The notes below the pieces were generated by a model. That model was not told where the DNA came from. It searched no databases and worked only from the letters and a program-made list of their open reading frames with translations. A stretch of DNA of 15,833 nucleotides from Pseudomonadota bacterium (GTDB lineage: Bacteria; Desulfobacterota; Syntrophobacteria; Syntrophobacterales; Syntrophobacteraceae): NCBI GenBank assembly GCA_023416335.1, contig JAEZHY010000133.1, positions 1 through 15,833 on the forward strand. The letters are read 5' to 3'. This document shows, one piece after another, positions 1 through 6,696 of this stretch (position 1 is the stretch's first letter; each line of letters starts with the position of its first letter). The position numbers were made by a program, and so were the translations under genes.

Positions 1-62
1 AATCATGTATTCGGGTGCGCAGAAACATGGCCCCGGTAAGGTCGTGGTAGTAGAAAACGTCA

Positions 63-272
63 ATGAAAAAGATAAGAGTCGATCCTGCCTTTTATCGGCA
101 GGCATTGCTGGTCTCGACGAAGTTATCTTCTGCTTCCGCCTTGTACCGGATCATGTTGACCATGCGCGAAAACGGAGAGAGCCGAGTCGACTTTCTCGAT
201 ATGACCCTGCCCCTGGTTCCTCCGGTTCCAATAAAAGACCCGGCTCTTTTTTGTTTCCCGCCCCCCACCTGA
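63..272 (+). CDS. possible small hypothetical ORF or gene remnant
   Basis: This is an open frame of 69 codons starting at ATG 63. Up to about codon 55 the codon choice looks like coding sequence of this genome. The last part runs through an A/T-rich hairpin followed by T's near 232-256 and then a C-rich tract that does not look coding. There is no convincing ribosome binding site, and two stop codons lie just upstream in frame. I do not recognise the product. It may be a decayed gene or a chance ORF; nothing else in 1-340 looks coding. Confidence 0.2.
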   Translation: MKKIRVDPAFYRQALLVSTKLSSASALYRIMLTMRENGESRVDFLDMTLPLVPPVPIKDPALFCFPPPT

Positions 273-349
273 TCTTTCTGCTCTTGTAGCGCGTGGTCTT
301 CCAAGGGGCTCATTAAGGTCCTGAAGAACCGTTGTATTGGTGATCACCT

Positions 350-385
350 AAAAAGGAAGGGGAGACCGCGTTAGGACCTCCCCTT
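350..385 (-). terminator. rho-independent terminator of the lipoprotein gene
   Basis: Read on the minus strand, an 8-bp stem (AAGGGGAG at 378-385 with CTCCCCTT at 357-364) is followed by CC and a run of five T's (350-354). It lies about 25 bases beyond the stop codon of the lipoprotein gene. Confidence 0.8.
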
Positions 386-408
386 GGAATTTCCGATTTA
401 TTCCCCGC

Positions 409-1215
409 TCAGAATGGCTGCAGCGCGTCATGGGTGGTTGCATAATCCGACATGTCCGCATCGGCGGATCTCACCAGCACATATTGCCTTCCCTCATCAA
501 CGACACTGGCGGGAATGTCCTTACTGATTATGGTGCATTCTCCAGAGTTCAACATATCCCTAAAGGCTCTCTGGTCACCGCTTTGCTTATAGCGTATCGC
601 GCTTGAAAGCCGGTCATTGTCGCGGCATACGAGGGAACCTTTTTTGACGGAGTAGTTGTTGATGTAGTTCGTTCGGTCAGCATCTGAAATATATAGAGTC
701 TTGGTCGAACGGGAAAGGACCATACCGTTATTTTCGATCTGAAGGGTGATCAGAAGTTCGGTGCTTGGTACAGGACCGAGCGGAACTGCATCCGGTCCGG
801 CAAAAACCAAAGCTGCGGAATAGCCTATCACGCCCAGTACGCCCGGAGGACCGGGGTTAAATCTCGTTCCGCAATGATCTACCATTTGAATCGACCATTT
901 CAGTTTAAGAGGACTGTCCGGATCTCTTGTCAGGCCAATACGATCATTCATAAGCTCAGAGGTCATATAGGTATGGAAAGCTCGTCCGAAGTCCGATCGG
1001 TCTGATTCCTGTATATAAAGAGTCGGTGGTAGAGTTCGCGAGGCAAAAAGGGGTAAAATCTGCTGTTCCGTCACTTCTTTTGCAAGCACATCCCAGTGAT
1101 GCGCGGATTGCATTTTGTTTTGAATTGAAAATGGATAACTTCCTTGGCCCGGGACCTTTGCGCATGCACACAGAATAAGAACAGCAAGCAATAGCGCACT
1201 TCTTTGAAACCACAT
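409..1215 (-). CDS. putative lipoprotein, function unknown
   Basis: This 268-aa protein has a short signal peptide: an Arg at position 5, a hydrophobic core at about 7-15, and a lipobox L-C-A-C with Cys18 as the predicted lipidated residue. It should therefore be exported and anchored to a membrane. The start is supported by a GAGGAGG ribosome site five bases before the ATG. The mature part has mixed alpha/beta composition with a central Gly/Pro-rich hydrophobic stretch (GPPGVLGVIGYSAALVFAG, about 141-159), which could be a loop or a membrane-associated hairpin. I do not recognise the family. A distant relation to FlgO/TolB-like envelope lipoproteins is conceivable but unproven. The gene has its own terminator and appears monocistronic. 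Confidence 0.75.
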   Translation of the reverse strand: MWFQRSALLLAVLILCACAKVPGQGSYPFSIQNKMQSAHHWDVLAKEVTEQQILPLFASRTLPPTLYIQESDRSDFGRAFHTYMTSELMNDRIGLTRDPDSPLKLKWSIQMVDHCGTRFNPGPPGVLGVIGYSAALVFAGPDAVPLGPVPSTELLITLQIENNGMVLSRSTKTLYISDADRTNYINNYSVKKGSLVCRDNDRLSSAIRYKQSGDQRAFRDMLNSGECTIISKDIPASVVDEGRQYVLVRSADADMSDYATTHDALQPF

Positions 1216-1459
1216 GATTTCCTCCTCAGCTGGTTCTAGACGAAATGCATTCTTGGCTTAACTTTTCTGAATGGGATTCAATTTCAGTGCTATATATGGC
1301 TCTGTTACAAATGTGATGCGCTTAGGATACAGTAGATTTTTCAGGAGTCAACGTTTTACTGTCAAAAATCAAGTGCAAATGATGTAAGTTACCGCAAACC
1401 AGTTCCTGAATGGCCGCAATTATGCTTCGCACTTTAATAGGAGAGGGGGTAATACCAAA

Positions 1460-1567
1460 ATGGATAACAGGATTCAGACCGACTTGGTGAGATACTCTCC
1501 GGGAGGAAAGATTGAAATAGCGATGAACATACAGGTCCATGGGCCACGATCTGTCAAAGGAGATTAG
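1460..1567 (+). CDS. possible 35-aa leader-like ORF
   Basis: ATG 1460 is preceded by GGAGAGGGGG about ten bases upstream. The 35-codon frame ends at TAG 1565 and overlaps the start of the next ORF (1539) by 29 bases. The sequence (MDNRIQTDLVRYSPGGKIE...) looks like ordinary protein. The arrangement would allow translational coupling. It is not recognised, and a chance ORF or degraded gene remains possible. Confidence 0.3.
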   Translation: MDNRIQTDLVRYSPGGKIEIAMNIQVHGPRSVKGD

Positions 1568-1748
1568 ATTCGATTCCCGAAATGATGCTCTTGATTGGGC
1601 TGATGAAAAAATCGAAGTTATGGAAAAAATATCGAGAGATTTATTCTCAAATCAGGCCCTCGTATTCACGAACGCGGAAGCTATTGGCCTGGTCAAACGG
1701 TATAAGGACGTGAGGCGGAGAATAGAAAATATTGTAATTCCCGACTAG
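1539..1748 (+). CDS. small hypothetical protein
   Basis: This 69-aa, charged, mostly helical protein is rich in Asp, Glu, Lys and Arg, with a basic C-terminal stretch (VKRYKDVRRRIENI). There is no signal peptide and there are no cysteines. The ATG at 1539 has only a weak upstream AGG. A better AAAGGAG motif (1554-1560) lies inside the frame but has no ATG in this frame after it, so the start is uncertain. The gene is more A/T-rich than its neighbours. It is not recognised. It could be translated by coupling from the 35-aa ORF that overlaps it. Confidence 0.5.
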   Translation: MGHDLSKEIRFDSRNDALDWADEKIEVMEKISRDLFSNQALVFTNAEAIGLVKRYKDVRRRIENIVIPD

Positions 1749-1806
1749 AGATCCCGGCTTCAGACCGCTTAGCCTCTTTCTGTCTTTCAGGAGAGGAATT
1801 CCGAGG

Positions 1807-1828
1807 TTTGGGGGCATATGCCCCCAAA
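1807..1828. repeat. 22-bp perfect palindrome
   Basis: TTTGGGGGCAT and its exact complement meet at 1817/1818. The right edge of the palindrome merges with the A-run that forms the T tract of the tRNA terminator on the minus strand, so a second strong hairpin follows directly after that terminator. Possible roles are a protein-binding site or a back-up transcription stop. Confidence 0.7.
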
Positions 1829-1860
1829 AAAGAGCCCGATTCGCTTTCGCGTTTCGGGCT
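1826..1860 (-). terminator. rho-independent terminator of tRNA-Ala
   Basis: On the minus strand the stem AGCCCGA (1854-1860) pairs with TCGGGCT (1833-1839). A nested CGC-GAAA-GCG hairpin sits in the loop, and the stem is followed by CTTTTTT. It lies about 20 bases beyond the tRNA 3' end. Confidence 0.9.
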
Positions 1861-1880
1861 ACATAGTTGATTTTCTTGAA

Positions 1881-1953
1881 TGGAGATGAAGGGATTCGAA
1901 CCCTCGACCTCAGACTTGCGAAGCCTGCGCTCTCCCAACTGAGCTACATCCCC
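1881..1953 (-). tRNA. tRNA-Ala (anticodon CGC)
   Basis: This is a complete 73-nt cloverleaf. The acceptor stem is GGGGATG with CATCTCC and contains the G3:U70 wobble pair, the identity element for alanyl-tRNA synthetase. D stem GCTC/GAGC, anticodon stem CAGGC/GTCTG, anticodon loop TTCGCAA giving CGC (reads GCG), five-base variable loop, and T arm with TTCGAAT. The discriminator is A73. CCA is not encoded and must be added after transcription. Position 8 is U, the usual site of 4-thiouridine. Confidence 0.97.
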
Positions 1954-1964
1954 AGTGCTCGGAA

Positions 1965-1993
1965 CATATACTCTCTTCTGCACTCCGTGTCAA
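1965..1993 (-). promoter_or_regulatory. sigma-70 promoter of tRNA-Ala
   Basis: On the minus strand a perfect -35 TTGACA (1988-1993) is separated by exactly 17 bases from the -10 TATATG (1965-1970). The tRNA begins 11 bases further on, so transcription should start a few bases before the mature 5' end. Confidence 0.85.
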
Positions 1994-2065
1994 GGAAGTG
2001 CCCGCGTTTTGAGCGGTTTGCCCAAGAGGGGAGTCCGTGGGCTTTGAAAGCCCGGACAAAGAATC

Positions 2066-2479
2066 TCAGAACAGCCTTTTCACCCAGACAAGGCTCAGGT
2101 GCGAATTGATGTCGTATTTGCAGAAGCGTTCTATTCCGCAGAAATCCCGAGATGTTTGTTTCAGGTCCAGAAGACGGTCGAAATCTCTCTCGATGACTAT
2201 GTTGCAGAAATCTATGGGCACCGTTCGGACAAAGCTCAACTCCTCATCGTTCCAGAGCGTGCTGGCGATATCCCCGACGCCGTTCTCAAGGGTATCGCTC
2301 CCGCAAACCTTGTAGCAGGCGCCGCAGGTGCAGCGGTGGATGGAATCGAGGTCCGTAGGAATGGGCTGGCCGTTGTCGCAAAACGGACAGATTATGAAAT
2401 GAACTCCCGTGGTCTTCGAGCCGTTTATCGTTTTCGCGAGTATGGACCCGAAAGGATTTTTCTTTTTTGTCTCTTCCAT
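2066..2479 (-). CDS. zinc-ribbon hypothetical protein
   Basis: From the ATG at 2479 the product has 137 residues. After a basic N-terminus (MEETKKK) come C31-x2-C34 and then C50-x-C52-x2-C55 with C59 close by, the spacing of a small zinc ribbon. The C-terminal half (about 75-137) contains further cysteines and no recognised domain. The frame stays open upstream to 2602, and a TTG at 2521 (after ATGGAAG) or the ATG at 2602 are alternative starts; none of the starts has a strong ribosome site. It is likely a metal-binding or nucleic-acid-binding protein of unknown role, and diverges from the endonuclease III gene. Confidence 0.65.
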   Translation of the reverse strand: MEETKKKNPFGSILAKTINGSKTTGVHFIICPFCDNGQPIPTDLDSIHRCTCGACYKVCGSDTLENGVGDIASTLWNDEELSFVRTVPIDFCNIVIERDFDRLLDLKQTSRDFCGIERFCKYDINSHLSLVWVKRLF

Positions 2480-2630
2480 GAGTTCTGCCTGATACTCCGT
2501 TTCTGCGGCCTGAATCTTCAACTTCCATATATAAATCTTTGGCCTTGAAATCAAATGGGAAGTTTGACATAAAAATGTAATTTCAAACGCAATAAATGCC
2601 AAGTCAGAATAACTGGAAAGGGAAAATATT

Positions 2631-3290
2631 TTGGGCGAAATTCATACATTTTCCGATAAGGTAAAGTCAATCCTAAAAATACTGGATGAAACCTATCCGG
2701 ACGCGAAGTGTTCGCTGGACTTTCAAAATCCGCTGCAACTCCTGATTGCCACAATACTTTCGGCCCAGTGCACGGATGAACGTGTAAACAAGGTGACGCC
2801 CGAGCTTTTCAAGAAATATCCGGCTGCGGCAGACTACGCAAAAGCCCCGATCGAGGAACTCGAACAGGCGATTAAATCGACGGGCTTTTATCATAACAAG
2901 GCTCTGGCCATCAAAGATTCGTGTACGATACTCGACAGGGAGTTTGCCGGAAAGATACCCGCGGACCTGCAGGAACTCGTAAAGCTTCCAGGCATCGGCA
3001 GAAAGACGGCCAATGTCGTTTTGGGTAACGCTTACGATATTCCCGGGATGGTAGTCGATACGCATGTTGCGCGCGTTTCCGAGAGGCTCGGACTTACACG
3101 CCGGAAGGACCGCGACAAGATTGAACAGGACTTGATGGAACAGATTCCGAAGGAAAGGTGGGTCAAGTTCGGTCACCAACTCATCTATCATGGAAGGAAG
3201 ATCTGCATAGCGCGGAAACCGAAGTGCTCCATTTGCCCCCTGCGGCCCCATTGCGATTACGGACAGGATCCCTCGACGCCGAAAGCGTGA
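2631..3290 (+). CDS. nth: endonuclease III (DNA glycosylase/AP lyase)
   Basis: This 219-aa protein is a bifunctional base-excision-repair enzyme that removes oxidised pyrimidines and cleaves the abasic site. The helix-hairpin-helix motif LPGIGRKTANVV (119-130) carries the catalytic Lys125, and VVDTH (141-145) carries the catalytic Asp143. The C-terminal [4Fe-4S] cluster loop is complete: C192-x6-C199-x2-C202-x5-C208. Its length matches the family (E. coli Nth, 211 aa). The start is a TTG at 2631, supported by GGAAAGGGA eight bases upstream and by alignment of the N-terminus; no ATG is available nearby. It stands alone, convergent with the sulfurtransferase gene. Confidence 0.97.
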   Translation: MGEIHTFSDKVKSILKILDETYPDAKCSLDFQNPLQLLIATILSAQCTDERVNKVTPELFKKYPAAADYAKAPIEELEQAIKSTGFYHNKALAIKDSCTILDREFAGKIPADLQELVKLPGIGRKTANVVLGNAYDIPGMVVDTHVARVSERLGLTRRKDRDKIEQDLMEQIPKERWVKFGHQLIYHGRKICIARKPKCSICPLRPHCDYGQDPSTPKA

Positions 3291-3301
3291 GATGGGTGCT
3301 T

Positions 3302-3373
3302 TATTGTCCTCTTGCGCAGGCGCGCCCGGATTCAAGAATCCGGGCGCGCCCTCAAAGAGGGTGTAGGACAATA
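3302..3373. repeat. long nested inverted repeat between convergent genes
   Basis: A perfect 14-bp stem (GGCGCGCCCGGATT 3319-3332 with its complement 3337-3350, loop CAAG) is nested inside outer arms TATTGTCCT (3302-3310) and AGGACAATA (3365-3373). Neither strand has a T tract after it, so it is not a classical terminator. It may still act as a transcription barrier or be a short mobile repeat. Confidence 0.75.
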
Positions 3374-3380
3374 GTGCCCC

Positions 3381-3475
3381 CGCTGGATCCCGGCTCAAAT
3401 ACACTGCCGGGATGACGTATGGAAAGGCTTCCCTAAAGTGCAGTCCACTGCTCACTGTTTACAGTTCACTGCTTT
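3381..3475. repeat. intergenic repeat cluster (GGATCCCGG type and CACTG type)
   Basis: ATCCCGGC (3387-3394) and GCCGGGAT (3406-3413) form a hairpin flanked by CTGG and GACG, a form I recall from dispersed intergenic repeats in many Proteobacteria. It is followed near 3442-3473 by short imperfect reiterations of CACTG/ACTGTT. No coding potential is seen. Confidence 0.45.
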
Positions 3476-4461
3476 TAAATCAGCCACTGCCTGAAATCTT
3501 TGCTGTTTTTTGCGACGGTCCTGAGCATGCCCGATTCGCTCCCGTGCGTCCACTGGATTTCGACCTCCGCGTTCTCGGGCGCGTCGCTGTATGATGCTAC
3601 CAGGCCGGCCGCAAGTTCCAGGTCGATTCGTTCGGAGGACGGAGCGAGCATGAGGCAGGTCGGGCCAAGGTGGCTGATGGAACGGAGCTGAATATCCTTG
3701 TCCCTGGAGTGCGAGGCCAGTTCGATGTTATCGCTTTCCTGCCTGCCCACCATACAAATCGTGCCTCCCGGCAGTATGAATGCACGGCCCCGCTTTATTA
3801 TTTCAACGTCCTGAACGCCCGCTTCGGGGTGGATTCGAAGGAGTTGACGAAGGCGGTTCGAAAATCCTTCCTTTGTGAGCATGCAGCCCCCGCCGGGCTG
3901 GGGATAATCGGTTATTCCGTATTTTTGGGCAAGCTCCGCCTGGCGCTTTCTCGATCTACCCTGAATGTCGAGCAGACGGCTGCGATCGACCAGGCCTTCT
4001 TCTTCCACTGTTGTGGGAGGGAGGAGTTTTGCACTCAAGGGGCGCAGGATGCGTCCGAGATACCCGGAGAGTTTCTCCACGCTCCTCATGGAATCCCGGC
4101 GCTGGCTCATCGGACGCTGGCCGAGTACTTCTCCCGTGAACAGGAAGTCTGCGCCCTCCCGTTCCATTATTTTTCCGGCTTCCCTGAGCATAAGACCATG
4201 GCAGTCTATACACGGGTTCATATTGCTTCCGTACCCGTACCGCGGATTCTTGAGCATTTGCAGGTGCACTTCCGAGATATCGATCGACAGCAACTCTATA
4301 CCGGTCTTTCTGCCGGCTTCCAGGCCCGGACCGGGGCCGAAGAAAGGCGTTACGAAACTGATGCCGACCAGATCGATATCCTGTTCCTGCAGGACCTTTA
4401 CCGCCAGCATGCTGTCGAGGCCTCCCGACAGGAGGCCGATTCCTTTAGTTTTTCCGGCCAT
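3475..4461 (-). CDS. PP-loop sulfurtransferase, ThiI/MnmA-like, with C-terminal NFACT-R (DUF814)-like region
   Basis: This 328-aa protein is predicted to activate a uridine with ATP and introduce sulfur. The N-terminal ATP-pyrophosphatase motif SGGLDS is at 12-17. Downstream are C84-x2-C87 (PCIDCH) and C193 (GGGCML). With the PP-loop these make the three-cysteine pattern known from Fe-S dependent thiolases (TtcA, archaeal ThiI). The C-terminal third (about 215-328) resembles the NFACT-R/DUF814 region and could bind RNA. It lacks the THUMP and rhodanese domains of E. coli ThiI. The ATG at 4461 has AGGGA six bases upstream. It lies 76 bases after the LarE gene on the same strand and is likely co-transcribed with it. 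The target, possibly s4U in tRNA, is inferred. Confidence 0.85.
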   Translation of the reverse strand: MAGKTKGIGLLSGGLDSMLAVKVLQEQDIDLVGISFVTPFFGPGPGLEAGRKTGIELLSIDISEVHLQMLKNPRYGYGSNMNPCIDCHGLMLREAGKIMEREGADFLFTGEVLGQRPMSQRRDSMRSVEKLSGYLGRILRPLSAKLLPPTTVEEEGLVDRSRLLDIQGRSRKRQAELAQKYGITDYPQPGGGCMLTKEGFSNRLRQLLRIHPEAGVQDVEIIKRGRAFILPGGTICMVGRQESDNIELASHSRDKDIQLRSISHLGPTCLMLAPSSERIDLELAAGLVASYSDAPENAEVEIQWTHGSESGMLRTVAKNSKDFRQWLI

Positions 4462-4482
4462 TTAAAATCCCTGAATATAAAG

Positions 4483-4505
4483 CGGGCAGGCCAAAGACCT
4501 GCCCG
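4483..4505 (-). other. intercistronic hairpin
   Basis: CGGGCAGG and CCTGCCCG form a perfect 8-bp stem with a 7-base loop in the gap between the LarE and PP-loop genes. On the minus strand it is followed by CTTTATATTC, a poor T tract. It may attenuate transcription or stabilise one of the two messages rather than end the operon. Confidence 0.55.
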
Positions 4506-4537
4506 GAAATTTATCCCGCAATATCGGAGCTTCAGGA

Positions 4538-5347
4538 TTATTTCTTTCCGACGATTTTATCCCAGCTCCCGCTTCTGAACCCCGCGAGATCCACGGTAGT
4601 ATGGGCAAACCCAAGTTCCCCCAGGTGTCCGGATACTCTCAGCCTGATGTCGGGAGAGACAAGCAGATCGAAGTCGGTCGGAGCCGCTTCGATTCGGGCA
4701 AGATCATCGTGCACGCGTACCCTTATCTGAACGCATCCGAGTCTGACTAGGTAATCTTCGGCTTTTTCGATTTTGGCCAGAAGTTCCTTCGTCAGCCGCT
4801 TCCCATAAGGTACCCGTGTCGCCAGACACGACTGGGATGGTTTGTTCCAGATGGGTATCCCTGCATTGCGGCTCAGAAGGCGGATTTCGTCCTTATCGAA
4901 CCCTGCCTTTGCGAGCGGGCTGATCACCCCCAGTTCGGCAAGTGCCTTCTTTCCGGGACGATACCCGGAATCCCCTGCGTGAGAACCGTCAGCGATCGTT
5001 CCGATCCCCAGCTCACGGGCGCGAGCCAGAATGCGACCGAAGACCTCCTGTTTGCAGAAATAGCAACGATCGACCGGGTTCTCCCGCACTTCGACCGAAT
5101 CGAGCGGATCCACATCGAGGATTTCGAGCCGCAGTCCCAGCCAGTGAGCGGTGCGCAGGGCATTTTCATGTTCCCTGGCCGAAATAAAGGGACTGTTCGC
5201 ATAAAACAGGGTTGTCGAGTCGCCGAGTTTATCTTTTGCGAACCACGCGAGAAATGTACTGTCGACGCCTCCGGAGAATGCAATCCCGATTCGTCCGAAA
5301 GCGGACAGTATACGCTCCAGTTCGCGGCACTTATTTCTGAGATTCAT
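4538..5347 (-). CDS. larE: LarE-family ATP-dependent sulfurtransferase, [4Fe-4S] type
   Basis: This 269-aa protein matches the family's usual length. LarE adenylates the pyridinium dicarboxylate precursor of the nickel-pincer (NPN) cofactor and adds sulfur to it. The PP-loop SGGVDS is at 25-30, followed by DGSHAGDSGYRPG (120-132), typical of LarE. Cysteines lie at C95-x2-C98 (RCYFCK) and C174 (QSCLAT). Single-Cys LarE proteins sacrifice the last cysteine; proteins with all three, such as Thermotoga LarE, are known to hold a [4Fe-4S] cluster that carries the sulfide. No LarB, LarC or racemase gene is in the window, so the substrate may differ. It is 36 bases after DUF39; the ribosome site is weak (AAGG about 14 bases upstream). 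Confidence 0.9.
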   Translation of the reverse strand: MNLRNKCRELERILSAFGRIGIAFSGGVDSTFLAWFAKDKLGDSTTLFYANSPFISAREHENALRTAHWLGLRLEILDVDPLDSVEVRENPVDRCYFCKQEVFGRILARARELGIGTIADGSHAGDSGYRPGKKALAELGVISPLAKAGFDKDEIRLLSRNAGIPIWNKPSQSCLATRVPYGKRLTKELLAKIEKAEDYLVRLGCVQIRVRVHDDLARIEAAPTDFDLLVSPDIRLRVSGHLGELGFAHTTVDLAGFRSGSWDKIVGKK

Positions 5348-5383
5348 GTATTAAAAAACAACTGCCTTGATGCGGGCAGCCTT

Positions 5384-6586
5384 TCATTTCGTTTTGGTCT
5401 TCGACTTTTCCTCGCCGGTTTTCCTCTCGGGCCTCGGAACGGTCGGAAGCATCTTCTGGGGTTCGCCGAGCAGGAACTCACCATTTTGGATCCACTCTTT
5501 CAGTATGCCTGCGATCTCCTTTGCCTTGACATAGCTCGAAAGAGGCACTGTGGGCACTTCTTTTCCTTCGACCGTGATCGATCCGGACCTGAGTTGGGCG
5601 TAGTTCACCTCGCACAGGGGAGTCGGTGTCGTGAAGCTGTAATCTTTCACCTGGGTTACGATTTCCTCGTCCGAAATCCCGGTGAACATGGCCATTTCCT
5701 CATCCAGAATCGGGATGGGAATCCCAACGCCGACGGCCAGGGAGCACCCGTAACCGAGAATGCTTACGCCGCGGAGCCATTGCGGCAGCATTTCCTTCAG
5801 GTCGCCGATCAGCATGAGCGTACCCGCCGGGGTCCGGGTGGTCCCGTTGGCAAGGCGGGCAGCATCTGGGTTGTGCTGGGATCCGTGCCAGATCACATAG
5901 CCCTGCGCGCCTGCGAGAAATACGCGGGTGCCGAGTCCGAGGGTCCTGTAGTACGGGTCGTTTAGCAGAGGACTCAACTGGCCGGATGTGGAGTAATTCG
6001 CATTTCCCATACTAGGCTTGAGCGTGCCCATATAGGTATAGATGGTCTTCTTCGAAACGTTAATGGCACAATTATAGTTCTGGTATGCGTTCCTTGGATT
6101 GCAGAGAACGGCATAGGGCAGGTCTTTGAGAGTTACGCTCTTCTCGGCGTAGCGACTCGGATAGCAGTCGGTACCGTAGGCTTCGGCCCGAAGACGTATG
6201 GTCTTGCCGCTCACAAGGTCTTCAATGACATGGCCGCCGCCGTATTCGAACGCGCCCGGGTGAATCTTGTTGAGGGGATCGTCTGCAACGGGTTCGGTGG
6301 CGCCGATGTACGTATCGACCGCAGCCAGGCCGCCGTATGCGGGAACATCATTGAGCCAGACCTTGCTTGCTTTGATCGGCGGGTTCGTGTGGCCGAAATT
6401 GATGAAAGCACCCGAAGAGCACATGGGAGCAAAGGTTCCGGTAGTTACAACGTCCACCTCTTTGGCCGCACGTGCCGGTCCTTTTTTTCTGACGATGCCG
6501 ACCATTTCTTCCGCCGTGACTACGACAGCCTGGCCCTTGCGGATTTTCTCGTTTATTTCCTGATATGTTTTTTCCACTGCTCCCAT
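5384..6586 (-). CDS. homocysteine biosynthesis protein (DUF39/HcyBio)
   Basis: This 400-aa protein belongs to the DUF39 family, genetically linked in methanogens (MA1821) and sulfate reducers to direct assimilation of sulfide into homocysteine from aspartate semialdehyde. It shows the family hallmarks: an N-terminal helix, TTGTFAPMCSSGAFIN (48-63) with Cys56, a Gly-rich segment around 85-118, GTDCYPS (138-144) with Cys141, and the NYSTSGQLSPLLNDP region (197-211). The two cysteines correspond in position to those reported as functionally important in the methanogen protein. There are no CBS or ferredoxin domains, and the tail is Lys/Glu-rich. The ATG at 6586 has AAAGGA about 12 bases upstream. 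It is the likely first gene of the run with LarE and the PP-loop protein. Confidence 0.93.
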   Translation of the reverse strand: MGAVEKTYQEINEKIRKGQAVVVTAEEMVGIVRKKGPARAAKEVDVVTTGTFAPMCSSGAFINFGHTNPPIKASKVWLNDVPAYGGLAAVDTYIGATEPVADDPLNKIHPGAFEYGGGHVIEDLVSGKTIRLRAEAYGTDCYPSRYAEKSVTLKDLPYAVLCNPRNAYQNYNCAINVSKKTIYTYMGTLKPSMGNANYSTSGQLSPLLNDPYYRTLGLGTRVFLAGAQGYVIWHGSQHNPDAARLANGTTRTPAGTLMLIGDLKEMLPQWLRGVSILGYGCSLAVGVGIPIPILDEEMAMFTGISDEEIVTQVKDYSFTTPTPLCEVNYAQLRSGSITVEGKEVPTVPLSSYVKAKEIAGILKEWIQNGEFLLGEPQKMLPTVPRPERKTGEEKSKTKTK

Positions 6587-6696
6587 AATGCCGACGCATC
6601 CTTTTGTTAAGGGAAGGGGTAATACTATGATTCAAAAAACACCGCGGCCATAATAACCCCAAGCGGCAAGCTCAGGCAACCGAGGCGAAACGGGAA

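Noticed and set aside
1322..1540. 72-codon frame on minus upstream of the 69-aa gene
   Set aside because: No ribosome site, unlikely composition, and it overlaps the plus-strand small ORF that has one.
1693..1983. Protein-like frame on minus across the tRNA (GDVAQLGERRL...)
   Set aside because: It is the typical false translation of a tRNA gene and its terminator.
2099..2548. 149-codon frame on plus opposite the zinc-ribbon gene
   Set aside because: The minus strand holds ordered CxxC motifs; the plus frame has no ribosome site and ends in the A/T-rich spacer.
2565..2600. TTGACA-like -35 upstream of nth
   Set aside because: No acceptable -10 lies 16-18 bases downstream of it, so I do not call a promoter.
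2673..3455. 260-codon frame on minus opposite endonuclease III
   Set aside because: Endonuclease III is complete with catalytic and Fe-S residues; the antisense frame runs into the inverted repeat.
3670..4578. Long open frame on plus opposite the PP-loop protein
   Set aside because: It is antisense to a gene with clear PP-loop and cysteine motifs, has no ribosome site and no recognisable protein; it reflects codon bias on the other strand.
4979..5965. Long open frame on plus opposite LarE and DUF39
   Set aside because: It runs antisense across two well-supported genes and their junction, with no family resemblance.
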